DNA from: UBA8914 sp034002905
Lineage (GTDB): Bacteria > Pseudomonadota > Alphaproteobacteria > UBA9219
DNA length: 64,000 bases
Assembly: GCA_034002905.1 (NCBI GenBank)
Contig: JAVEZQ010000002.1
Span: 124,001-188,000, forward strand
Direction: 5' to 3'
Shown here: positions 43,986 through 52,590 of the stretch, piece by piece
Layout of the letters: each line of letters begins with the position of its first letter
Position numbering within the stretch: position 1 is the first letter of the stretch
The notes under the pieces: generated by a model
Seen by the model: only the letters and a program-made list of their open reading frames with translations
Databases searched by the model: none
Told to the model about the DNA's origin: nothing
Position numbers and translations under genes: made by a program

Positions 43986-44783
43986 ATGGCGAGGACTCTC
44001 GGCACTATGGACTTCTTGACACCTATCGGACGTACCTTTTTAGGTTTTTTGCAGGTAACAGGGCAATTTGCCTTGTTTGCTGCACGAACTTTCAGCCATA
44101 TGTTGCGTCCGCCCTTCTATTGGGCCCAGATATTTCGCCAGATGATTGATATCGGTTATTATTCTCTTCCTGTTGTTGGGCTGACCGCTCTGTTTACTGG
44201 TATGGTTCTCGCCCTTCAAAGCCATTCTGGTTTTTCACGCTTCGATGCCGAAACGGCCATCCCAACAGTTGTCATCCTGTCGATCACACGCGAACTTGGT
44301 CCCGTTATGGCTGGCCTTATGGTCGCGGGACGGATTGGCGCGGCGATCGCCGCCGAGCTGGGTACTATGCGCGTCACTGAACAAATCGACGCGCTGACAA
44401 CGCTTTCGACCAACCCGTACAAATATCTCATCGTTCCGCGTATGCTTGCAGCAACCATCACGATGCCGATACTCGTTCTGGTCGCTGATATTGTTGGTGT
44501 TTTCGGTGGGTTTCTTGTCTCAGTTTATCGCCTCAACTTTAACGCTTCCAACTATATCTCGCAGTCATGGGAATATCTGGAGTTCAGCGATGTGACCTCC
44601 GGTCTGTGGAAGGCGGCAAGCTTTGGCCTCATCATTGCTCTGATGGGTTCCTATAATGGCTTTAACTCTAAAGGCGGTGCTCAAGGAGTTGGTACGGCCA
44701 CAACCAATGCCGTTGTTTCAGCGTCCATTCTCATTCTCGTCACCAACTACATTCTCACGGGGATCCTCTTTGCTTCCAACTGA
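43986..44783 (+). CDS. mlaE: Mla ABC transporter permease MlaE
   Basis: 265 residues of the MlaE/YrbE family: VVGLTALFTGMVLALQS, the highly conserved ITRELGPVMAGLMVAGRIGAAIAAELGTM (in part), and the C-terminal YNGFNSKGGAQGVGTATTNAVV. It spans the inner membrane and, with MlaF and the MlaD ring (25 kb), moves phospholipids between the membranes to keep the outer membrane asymmetric. Its 3' end overlaps the mlaF start. Confidence 0.93.
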   Translation: MARTLGTMDFLTPIGRTFLGFLQVTGQFALFAARTFSHMLRPPFYWAQIFRQMIDIGYYSLPVVGLTALFTGMVLALQSHSGFSRFDAETAIPTVVILSITRELGPVMAGLMVAGRIGAAIAAELGTMRVTEQIDALTTLSTNPYKYLIVPRMLAATITMPILVLVADIVGVFGGFLVSVYRLNFNASNYISQSWEYLEFSDVTSGLWKAASFGLIIALMGSYNGFNSKGGAQGVGTATTNAVVSASILILVTNYILTGILFASN

Positions 44784-45558
44784 CCCACAACCGCCCAAGA
44801 TCGAACTAACTGGTGTTTCCAAATCGTTTGGCGACAAGCATGTTTTGCGTGGCGTCAACCTTTCTATCGCTCCACAGGAATCGCTGGTCGTTATCGGCGG
44901 GTCGGGAACAGGAAAGTCCGTTCTGCTCAAATCCATTTTGAGCATTCTCGAACCCGAAGAAGGATCCATTAAAATTGACGGACGCGAAACCGTTGGCCTG
45001 AGAGGCTCACGCCGCGATGCCCATCTGGCCAAGTTTGGCATGCTGTTTCAGGGTTCCGCGTTATTTGACTCCCTTCCCGTCTGGCAAAATGTTGCCTTTA
45101 AGCTCATTCAAGCCGAGAAAATGCCAAAAAAACAAGCCAAAGAACGCGCGATCCAGACCCTCGCCGCTGTTGGCCTTTCGCCAGATGTGGGAGAGTTGTC
45201 ACCATCTGAATTGTCAGGGGGTATGCAAAAACGCGTTGGCCTCGCCCGCGCTATTGTTGCTGATCCGGAAATTGTCTTCTTTGACGAGCCGACGACTGGC
45301 CTCGATCCCATTATGGCCGACGTGATCAATGACCTCATCGTGAAATGCGTGAAGGAAAAAGGCATTACAACCCTTTCCATTACCCACGACATGGCCAGCG
45401 CCCGCAAAATTGCCGACAAAATTGCCATGCTCCATGAAGGGCAAATTATATGGGAAGGCCCCAAGGCCATGATCGACCAATCGGGCAATCCCTATGTCGA
45501 CCAGTTCATCAATGGCCGTGCTGAAGGCCCCATCAAAATGCAAATCCGGCACGCCTGA
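44770..45558 (+). CDS. mlaF: Mla ABC transporter ATP-binding protein MlaF
   Basis: About 262 residues from a TTG at 44770 with GGGG seven nt upstream; no ATG is well placed, and the frame upstream to 44656 only shadows mlaE. Walker A is GGSGTGKSVLL, then the Q-loop MLFQGSALFDSLPVWQNV, signature LSGGMQKRVGLARA, Walker B IVFFDEPTTGLDP and the H-loop SITHDM. The FQGSALFDSL stretch is specific to the Mla/MCE ATPases. Powers lipid transfer with MlaE and MlaD. No mlaC or mlaB in the window. Confidence 0.92.
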   Translation: MLPTDPQPPKIELTGVSKSFGDKHVLRGVNLSIAPQESLVVIGGSGTGKSVLLKSILSILEPEEGSIKIDGRETVGLRGSRRDAHLAKFGMLFQGSALFDSLPVWQNVAFKLIQAEKMPKKQAKERAIQTLAAVGLSPDVGELSPSELSGGMQKRVGLARAIVADPEIVFFDEPTTGLDPIMADVINDLIVKCVKEKGITTLSITHDMASARKIADKIAMLHEGQIIWEGPKAMIDQSGNPYVDQFINGRAEGPIKMQIRHA

Positions 45559-45683
45559 GCTACGTCCTTCTGTCCCTTGCCTTTTTTATGTGTTTTTTGG
45601 GTTTTTTAGCTTTTTCTTCATGCTTATAATGCGAATCAAGGAACATTATAGGCTCCACGTTCTTCCGTCAGGTTGTCGCGTAC

Positions 45684-48110
45684 ATGTCATCACGCCCCCT
45701 TGTCCGTTCCGGCGCACGGTATCGAAATACCCGCTCTAGCTGGCTACCAGACCCCTTTAAGGAAGGGTTGATCCGCGTGTTCGCCCGCGTACAAGGCGGC
45801 AGCATCATCCTGTTTGCGTTGTTGCTCGCTTTGGCAATGCTCAGCTATACACCAACAGACCCTTCGTCCAACACAGCTTCCTCTGAAAATGTTCGCAATC
45901 TTCTCGGCTTAACCGGTGCAGGCGTTGCAGATTTTGTTTGGCAATATTTTGGGATCGCCGGTTTCCTGATCCCTATCATCCTTGCTGCATGGGGCTGGCT
46001 TGTTGGCACGCAAAGGGGGCTCGACTTGCTTGGTGGACGAACCGTCGCCGCTCTCTGCGCCATCATCTCCGCCGGTGTCGCCATCGTTGCCCTTGATCCC
46101 GCCGCAACGCTTGACAGCACAAAATTCTGGGGTGGCGCCTTTGCCCACCTTTTGGCGATCTCTTTTTTATCATGGTTGCCCAAGGCGTTCGGCGTTCCCC
46201 TTCTGGCCTTGACGATGGGCTTGCTTGCCCTGATGACCCTCTATATGGCCGCAGCCTTGACCATCAACGAATGGCAAAATGTGGTTATCCATATCCATGC
46301 TTTCTTCCATGCTCTAACCCGAACTGCCCTGAGCACGCTGCACCGGATGTGGAACTTTGTCCGTTATCGTCGCAACTATGACGACGAACTCTATGAACAA
46401 AACGAAGCGGAAGACGACATAGAGGAAGAAGAGGCCGAAGAAGAGGACGAAGAGGAAACAGAGGAAAACGTTGAAAGCACCGCCAAGCGTGGGTTTGGGT
46501 TTGCCGCCTTTGCACGGAAAAAGAAAAAAGCCCCGCTTGTCTTCCGCCCCACAGCCACGACGCGTCAAACGCGCCTACCCCTCAGTACCGAGGATTCCCA
46601 TACGCTACCGCCGCTTGAGCTACTCCAATGGCCAGAAACCGGCGATCGGGATGGCCCCGATCTTTCAGAAGAAGCGCTAGAAAAGAATGCAAAGGTTCTG
46701 GAAAATGTTCTGGCCGAATTCGGTGTCCATGGCCAGATTACAAAAGTCAGTCCCGGTCCCGTTGTCACCCTCTATGAACTCGAGCCTGCTCCCGGCACAC
46801 GGTCCTCCCGTATCATCTCCCTTGCCGACGATATTGCACGCAATATGAGCGCAGCATCGGTCCGTGTGGCCGTCGTGCAGGGCCGTAACGTCATCGGCAT
46901 CGAACTGCCGAACAAGAAACGCGAGATGGTTTATTTACGCGAACTTCTCTGTAGCGACGTTTACACGGAACACAAGGGCGCGATCCCGCTTGTTCTAGGC
47001 AAAGATATCGCCGGGATGCCTGTCGTCACCGACCTTGTCCGCATGCCCCACCTTCTCATTGCCGGTACAACTGGCTCCGGTAAATCCGTTGCCATCAATA
47101 CAATGATCCTGTCTCTTCTCTATCGCCTGCCGCCGCAGAAGTGCCGCTTTATCATGATTGATCCCAAAATGCTGGAACTCTCGGTCTATGAAGGCATACC
47201 GCACTTGCTGGCCCCTGTTGTCACGGACCCCAAGAAGGCGATCACCGCACTCAAATGGACCGTACGTGAAATGGAAGAACGCTATCGTGCAATGTCCAAA
47301 CTCGGCGTACGCAACATCGACGGCTACAATCTTCGCCTGCGCGAAGCCGCCAAGAACGAGGAAAATCTCACCCGCACCATTCAGACAGGCTTTGACCGAG
47401 AAACAGGCAAGCCCATCTATGAAGAACAGCCGCTAGATCTCACGCCGCTGCCCTATATCGTCGTGATCGTTGACGAAATGGCTGACCTGATGATCGTTGC
47501 CGGCAAAGAAATCGAAAGCGCTGTTCAGCGTCTTGCCCAAATGGCACGCGCCGCGGGCATCCATATCTTGATGGCTACACAAAGACCATCGGTCGATGTC
47601 ATCACCGGAACGATCAAGGCCAATTTCCCGACACGCATTAGCTTCCAAGTCACATCAAAGATCGACAGCCGCACCATTTTAGGTGAACAAGGCGCCGAGC
47701 AACTGCTTGGCTTCGGCGATATGCTTTTTATGGCTGGCGGCGGGCGTATTTCTCGCGTTCACGGCCCCTTCGTCTCCGACCGTGAGGTCGAGGAAGTCGT
47801 CAAGTTCCTGAAAACACAGGGCGAGCCAGAGTACCTCAACGAAGTAACCGAGGATGAGGACGAAAACGGGCCTGACGATTTTATCGGCGGGAATGGTGGC
47901 GGCAGTGAAAGCAATGACCTATATGACAAGGCCGTCGATCTTGTCTTGCGTGAACAAAAGGCTTCGATCAGTTTTGTGCAAAGGCATCTTTCGATCGGCT
48001 ATAATCGTGCCGCAACATTAATCGAGCGCATGGAAAAAGACGGCATCATCGGCGAGGCCAACCATGTTGGCAAACGCGAAGTCTATGGCCGCCGGCCAGA
48101 TGATGATTGA
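45684..48110 (+). CDS. ftsK: DNA translocase FtsK
   Basis: 808 residues. Four N-terminal membrane helices (about 38-195) anchor it at the septum. A linker follows with an acidic run (about 231-266, EEEEAEEEDEEETEEN), then the motor domain with Walker A GTTGSGKSVAINT (near 460) and Walker B YIVVIVDEMADLM, and a C-terminal gamma winged helix (RHLSIGYNRAATLIERMEKDG) that reads KOPS sites. It pumps chromosome ends through the closing septum and activates XerCD. A perfect TATAAT (45625-45630) lies 54 bp upstream but its -35 is poor. Confidence 0.97.
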   Translation: MSSRPLVRSGARYRNTRSSWLPDPFKEGLIRVFARVQGGSIILFALLLALAMLSYTPTDPSSNTASSENVRNLLGLTGAGVADFVWQYFGIAGFLIPIILAAWGWLVGTQRGLDLLGGRTVAALCAIISAGVAIVALDPAATLDSTKFWGGAFAHLLAISFLSWLPKAFGVPLLALTMGLLALMTLYMAAALTINEWQNVVIHIHAFFHALTRTALSTLHRMWNFVRYRRNYDDELYEQNEAEDDIEEEEAEEEDEEETEENVESTAKRGFGFAAFARKKKKAPLVFRPTATTRQTRLPLSTEDSHTLPPLELLQWPETGDRDGPDLSEEALEKNAKVLENVLAEFGVHGQITKVSPGPVVTLYELEPAPGTRSSRIISLADDIARNMSAASVRVAVVQGRNVIGIELPNKKREMVYLRELLCSDVYTEHKGAIPLVLGKDIAGMPVVTDLVRMPHLLIAGTTGSGKSVAINTMILSLLYRLPPQKCRFIMIDPKMLELSVYEGIPHLLAPVVTDPKKAITALKWTVREMEERYRAMSKLGVRNIDGYNLRLREAAKNEENLTRTIQTGFDRETGKPIYEEQPLDLTPLPYIVVIVDEMADLMIVAGKEIESAVQRLAQMARAAGIHILMATQRPSVDVITGTIKANFPTRISFQVTSKIDSRTILGEQGAEQLLGFGDMLFMAGGGRISRVHGPFVSDREVEEVVKFLKTQGEPEYLNEVTEDEDENGPDDFIGGNGGGSESNDLYDKAVDLVLREQKASISFVQRHLSIGYNRAATLIERMEKDGIIGEANHVGKREVYGRRPDDD

Positions 48111-48164
48111 TCTTGCGTACCTTTTCTCTTAGCATTCCTTGATCTAGTGCGGAGTGTGCCCGGC

Positions 48165-48248
48165 ATGATTCTTCTTGCATCCCTTACTGCTGTCTTTCTC
48201 TTCGGCTACCTGTTTTTGACGCTCGTCAAACCGGAATATTTTTCATGA
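48165..48248 (+). CDS. kdpF: KdpF, small subunit of the potassium-transporting ATPase
   Basis: 27 residues: MILLASLTAVFLFGYLF then LTLVKPEYFS. This is the KdpF pattern, a single membrane helix followed by LxxPExF. Its stop overlaps the kdpA start (ATGA). It stabilises the KdpABC complex. GGAG lies about 10 nt upstream. A possible promoter for the operon (TTGATC 48107-48112, 17 bp, TAGCAT 48130-48135) overlaps the end of ftsK; evidence for it is weak. Confidence 0.88.
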   Translation: MILLASLTAVFLFGYLFLTLVKPEYFS

Positions 48249-49942
48249 CCGTCCTCTCCCTTCCCGTCACGGGATGGATAACCGTGGGCGTTTTTTTGTT
48301 TGTCTTGACACTTGTTGTCAAGCGTATCGGCATTTATATGGGGAAAGTTTACAATGGAGAGGCAACCTTTCTTTCCCCCCTCTTGCAACCGATCGAAACA
48401 GCAATTTATAAATCTTGTGGCACAAGACCCGATTGTGAAATGGATTGGGTTCTCTATGCAAAAAGCACGGTGACCTTTTCGCTTTGCTGTGTTGCTGTCT
48501 TGTTCAGTTTGCTTGTTGCGCAAGGGTATCCAGAGATTAGCCTCGACCTTGCCTTTAATATCGCCATAAGCTTTTCATCAAATTCCGGGTGGCAATCCTA
48601 TGTCCCCGAAACAACATTGACGCTCTGGACACAAACAGCCGGGATCGCAGCGCATAACCTTTTCTCCGCAGCCATAACGCTTGCGGTCATGGCGGCGTTC
48701 ATTCGTGGTTTTTCCCGTCACCAATGTAAAACCATCGGCAATTTCTGGATCGATCTGACACGCAGTATACTTTACATCCTCCTGCCGCTTTGTTTTGTGC
48801 TGAGTGTTCTTTTGGTTGCCGAGGGGGTTATCCAAACCTTTTCAAGTTACTTTACTTTTCAAACACTGGAAGACGGCACACCCCAGACGATAGCGGCCGG
48901 CCCCGTTGCCTCTTTTGTCGCTGTCAAATTGCTTACTGCAAGCGGCGGGGGTTATTTTCTGGCTAATGCCGCACACCCCTTCGAAAACCCGTCAGCGCTT
49001 TCGAACTTACTTCAAATGATCTGCTTGATCCTTATTCAAGTTTCAACGGGTTACTGCTTTGGCTATATGACTCGCGAGCCAAAGATGGGACGCTCCCTCT
49101 TTATATCGATGCTCATTATCTTTTTACCGCTCTTTTTCATCTGTGCCATCAGCGAACAAGCGGGCAACCCTCTTCTTGCCCCTTTCGGCGTTGAGCAAAC
49201 CCTCGGCAATCTGGAAGGAAAAGAACTTCGATTTGGAAGCATGGCCTCAACATTATGGACGGCCTTGACAACGGCCACCTCAAATGGAGCAACAAACTCG
49301 GCTATCGACTCCTACATGCCGCTTTCCGTTGCCGTTCCTTTTATGTTCTTACACTTTGGCGAAGTAGTTTTCGGCGGTGTTGGCTCCGGCCTTTACTGCA
49401 TGATGATTTATGTCATCTTTACCATTTTCTTCGCCAACTTAATGGTCGGACGATCCCCGGTAATCCTCGGCAAAAAATTAGGTATCCACGAGATCAAAAT
49501 GTCCTGCCTCTTCATTCTAACGCCCGCACTCCTCTCCCTTATAGGGGCCGCAATCGCGGTGATGGTTCCAGCCGGACAAGCCGCAGTTGGAAACCCTGCC
49601 GAACAAGGATTTAACGAGATTCTCTATGCCTTCGCTTCCACGAGTAACACAAATGGCAGCGCCATGGCAGGGTTACAATCCAATACGCCCTTCTTCAACA
49701 TAGGCCTTGGCCTTTGTATGTTATTGGTACGCTTTAGCTTAATCTTGATTGCTCTTTCAATCAGCGGATCCATGGCGCAAAAGATAAAAGGCCGTAACAG
49801 TGCAGCCGCAATCGACACATCCTCCAATACTTTTATCATTCTCCTTGTTGGTGTTGTGTTTCTTATCGATATTCTGGCTTTTGTCCCCTCCCTCGCCCTT
49901 GGGCCTATTGCCGCGCATCTCCATCTGTCCGGTGGAGGATAG
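48245..49942 (+). CDS. kdpA: Potassium-transporting ATPase subunit KdpA
   Basis: 565 residues, about ten helices, the channel-like subunit that selects K+. The four selectivity-filter loops are visible as SFSSNSGWQSY, ASGGGYFLANAAHPFENP, TATSNGATNS and ASTSNTNGSAM. Together with KdpB, C and F it forms the high-affinity K+ pump induced at low potassium or osmotic stress. KdpB follows after 3 nt. Confidence 0.97.
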   Translation: MTVLSLPVTGWITVGVFLFVLTLVVKRIGIYMGKVYNGEATFLSPLLQPIETAIYKSCGTRPDCEMDWVLYAKSTVTFSLCCVAVLFSLLVAQGYPEISLDLAFNIAISFSSNSGWQSYVPETTLTLWTQTAGIAAHNLFSAAITLAVMAAFIRGFSRHQCKTIGNFWIDLTRSILYILLPLCFVLSVLLVAEGVIQTFSSYFTFQTLEDGTPQTIAAGPVASFVAVKLLTASGGGYFLANAAHPFENPSALSNLLQMICLILIQVSTGYCFGYMTREPKMGRSLFISMLIIFLPLFFICAISEQAGNPLLAPFGVEQTLGNLEGKELRFGSMASTLWTALTTATSNGATNSAIDSYMPLSVAVPFMFLHFGEVVFGGVGSGLYCMMIYVIFTIFFANLMVGRSPVILGKKLGIHEIKMSCLFILTPALLSLIGAAIAVMVPAGQAAVGNPAEQGFNEILYAFASTSNTNGSAMAGLQSNTPFFNIGLGLCMLLVRFSLILIALSISGSMAQKIKGRNSAAAIDTSSNTFIILLVGVVFLIDILAFVPSLALGPIAAHLHLSGGG

Positions 49943-49945
49943 ACC

Positions 49946-52000
49946 ATGCGATCACAGGATATATCCCAAGCATTCTTGATTGCCCTCAAACGACTGACGC
50001 CACGCCAGCAAATTCGCAATCCCGTCATGTTTGTCGTTTATGTTTGTGCTTGGCTTTCACTGGCCAACTTAGTCCTAATGCAAGAAGCACAAGATCTTTC
50101 CGAAAACCCCATCATGATGGCACTTGTTTCGCTCATCCTGTGGGTAACGGTTTTGTGCAGTAACTTTGCAGAGGCCTATGCAGAACGGCTAGGCAAAGCA
50201 CAAGCCGCTTCGCTCAGGGGCGCACGCACGCATGTTAAAGCAAAGAAGCTGGAATCCCGTGATGCAGTTCAGCACATAAAAACCGTGTCTGCCGGAAGCT
50301 TGCAACGTGGTGACCGTGTCATGGTTGAAGCAGGAGATACTATTCCTGCAGACGGCATCATTCTAGAAGGCATCGCTTCTGTGGACGAAAGTGCGATAAC
50401 AGGCGAAAGCGCCCCTGTGATCCGTGAAGCGCAAAGCGAACGTAATGAAGTAACAGGCGGCACGCGCCTTCTTTCCGACTGGATCATTGTCGAAATCACC
50501 GCTGACACGGGCGAAAGTTTTCTCGACCGTATGATTAACATGGTTGAAGGCGCCAAGCGTGCCAAAACCCCCACCGAGGTTGCACTCGATCTTATTCTTA
50601 TCAGTTTCACACTTATTTTTCTTATCTCCTCATCGACCCTTTTGCCTTTTACGACATACAGCACAACATACTCTCATGGCACACAACCTATGTCATTGAC
50701 CTTTATTATTGCGCTGTTCGTCTGCCTGACCCCGACAACAATAGGCGGCCTGCTCAGCGCCATAGGAATTGCCGGCATACACCGCTTGATGAAGGTCAAT
50801 GTTGTGGCAACCTCTGGTCGGGCGGTTGAGGCTGCTGGCGATATAAATCGAATTCTCATCGACAAAACGGGTACAATTACGCATGGCCATCGACGGGCGG
50901 TTGCCCTCATCCCCGCAAAAGGGGTAGCCTCCATGCAGCTTGCCCAAGCCGCCATGATGTCCTCCTATGCCGACGAAACACCCGAAGGCAAAAGCATCGT
51001 CGAATTCCTCAGACGCCGCTTTGGCATCAACCCACCGAAACTTCAACAGGGGGAAACCGCTGTCCTCATTCCTTTTTCTGCCGAAACACGCCTAAGCGGC
51101 CTTACCCTTGGCAAGACGACTTACCTTAAAGGGTCCGATGATGCCATTCGAGAACATCTTGATCATAGTGACATTGTTTTTCCAAACGATATACTCACCC
51201 AAGTTGAGCTAATTGCTAGACAAGGCGGCACACCTCTCGTCGTTATCCAAGACGCCAAAGTACTTGGCATCATTCACCTGAAGGATATTATCAAACGCCG
51301 TATCAAAGAGCGCTTCGCCGGTCTAAGACGCATGGGCATTACCAGCGTCATGATTACAGGGGATAACCCGCTTACAGCGGCGGCTATTGCCGCAGAAGCG
51401 GGTGTTGATGATTTCATCGCACAAGCTTCCCCGGAAGCGAAACTTGCCTATATCAAAAAATATCAGGAGCTAGGGCATCTTGTCGCCATGGTTGGTGACG
51501 GAACGAACGATGCGCCTGCACTTGCACAAGCCGATGTAGCTTTGGCCATGATCAACGGAACGGACGCAGCCAAAGAAGCCAGCAATATGATCGATTTGGA
51601 TTCAGATCCTACGAAATTGATTGATATCGTTATCATCGGCAAACAGCTTTTGATAACGCGCGGCGCTCTTACGGCCTTCAGTCTTGCCACCGATATTGCC
51701 AAATACTTTGCGACAATCCCTGCGGTTTTTGTGAGCACTGTTCCAGCGCTGGAAAAATTGAACGTCATGCAACTGCACAGTCCTGTAACGGCCATTCTAT
51801 CCGCACTTATCTTCAACGTGTTAATTCTTCTTCTTTCTGTCCCTCTTGCGATGAAGGGCATTCCATATCGCCCAATGAGCATCAACGCGCTCCTGCGCCG
51901 TAATATGATCATTTATGGCGGAGGCGGTATCTTCCTGCCTTTCCTTGGAATCAAACTAATCGATCTCGTTATCACATTTCTGGCGGGAGACTTGACATGA
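49946..52000 (+). CDS. kdpB: Potassium-transporting P-type ATPase subunit KdpB
   Basis: 684 residues, a P-type ATPase. Visible are TGES in the actuator domain (near 152, including the Ser that is inhibited by phosphorylation in E. coli), phosphorylation site DKTGTIT (Asp near 305), and the hinge MVGDGTNDAPAL. It hydrolyses ATP to drive K+ through KdpA. The stop overlaps the kdpC start by 4 nt (ATGA). Confidence 0.97.
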   Translation: MRSQDISQAFLIALKRLTPRQQIRNPVMFVVYVCAWLSLANLVLMQEAQDLSENPIMMALVSLILWVTVLCSNFAEAYAERLGKAQAASLRGARTHVKAKKLESRDAVQHIKTVSAGSLQRGDRVMVEAGDTIPADGIILEGIASVDESAITGESAPVIREAQSERNEVTGGTRLLSDWIIVEITADTGESFLDRMINMVEGAKRAKTPTEVALDLILISFTLIFLISSSTLLPFTTYSTTYSHGTQPMSLTFIIALFVCLTPTTIGGLLSAIGIAGIHRLMKVNVVATSGRAVEAAGDINRILIDKTGTITHGHRRAVALIPAKGVASMQLAQAAMMSSYADETPEGKSIVEFLRRRFGINPPKLQQGETAVLIPFSAETRLSGLTLGKTTYLKGSDDAIREHLDHSDIVFPNDILTQVELIARQGGTPLVVIQDAKVLGIIHLKDIIKRRIKERFAGLRRMGITSVMITGDNPLTAAAIAAEAGVDDFIAQASPEAKLAYIKKYQELGHLVAMVGDGTNDAPALAQADVALAMINGTDAAKEASNMIDLDSDPTKLIDIVIIGKQLLITRGALTAFSLATDIAKYFATIPAVFVSTVPALEKLNVMQLHSPVTAILSALIFNVLILLLSVPLAMKGIPYRPMSINALLRRNMIIYGGGGIFLPFLGIKLIDLVITFLAGDLT

Positions 52001-52590
52001 ACCCCTCCAGCTTTCGTCCAACTTTGGTTCTCCTGATTGTCATGACCGCTCTCTGCGGCTTTATTTACCCAGCATCCGTCTGGCTTGTCGCCCAGACCTT
52101 TTTTCCAGACAAGGCAAACGGAAGCTTTATAACGCGAGACGGACAAAAAGTGGGTTCCAAATTGCTTGGACAGAGCTTTCATCAAGATGTCTATTTCTGG
52201 CCTCGCCCTTCAGCCTTAGACACGGCCAAGGACAAAAACGCCTATATAATCTCACCTGCAAGCAATCTGGGGCCAGGAAATCCTGCCCTCATCACACGGA
52301 TTGAAGAACGCAAGAACAAACTTGCCCCGACACTTCAGGGCTCAAACCAACCGTTGCCTGTAGATTTTCTCCTCGCCTCTGGCAGTGGCCTTGACCCTGA
52401 TATTTCACCCGAGGCAGCCTTCCTGCAAGCCAGCCGCGTTGCCAACGCCAGACATGTGCCGATCGTTCTTATACAAAGGCTTATCCAAGATCAGATTCAG
52501 GACAAAGAGCTTTACTTCCTCGGTGAAAGGCGCGTCAATGTGCTTCAGCTCAACCTTGCCCTCGATGCACAATTAGGGGCTGGCAAATGA
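51997..52590 (+). CDS. kdpC: Potassium-transporting ATPase subunit KdpC
   Basis: 197 residues with one N-terminal helix (about 10-30) and a periplasmic domain. Family motifs: SKLLGQSFHQDVYFWPRPSA (in part), ASNLGPGNPAL, and LPVDFLLASGSGLDPDISPEAAFLQ. It is thought to help nucleotide binding and complex assembly. It overlaps kdpB and kdpD by 4 nt each. Confidence 0.95.
   Translation: MNPSSFRPTLVLLIVMTALCGFIYPASVWLVAQTFFPDKANGSFITRDGQKVGSKLLGQSFHQDVYFWPRPSALDTAKDKNAYIISPASNLGPGNPALITRIEERKNKLAPTLQGSNQPLPVDFLLASGSGLDPDISPEAAFLQASRVANARHVPIVLIQRLIQDQIQDKELYFLGERRVNVLQLNLALDAQLGAGK

Noticed and set aside
44656..44769. N-terminal extension of MlaF from the ATG at 44656
   Set aside because: It lies wholly inside mlaE in another frame, and its residues do not resemble any MlaF N-terminus.
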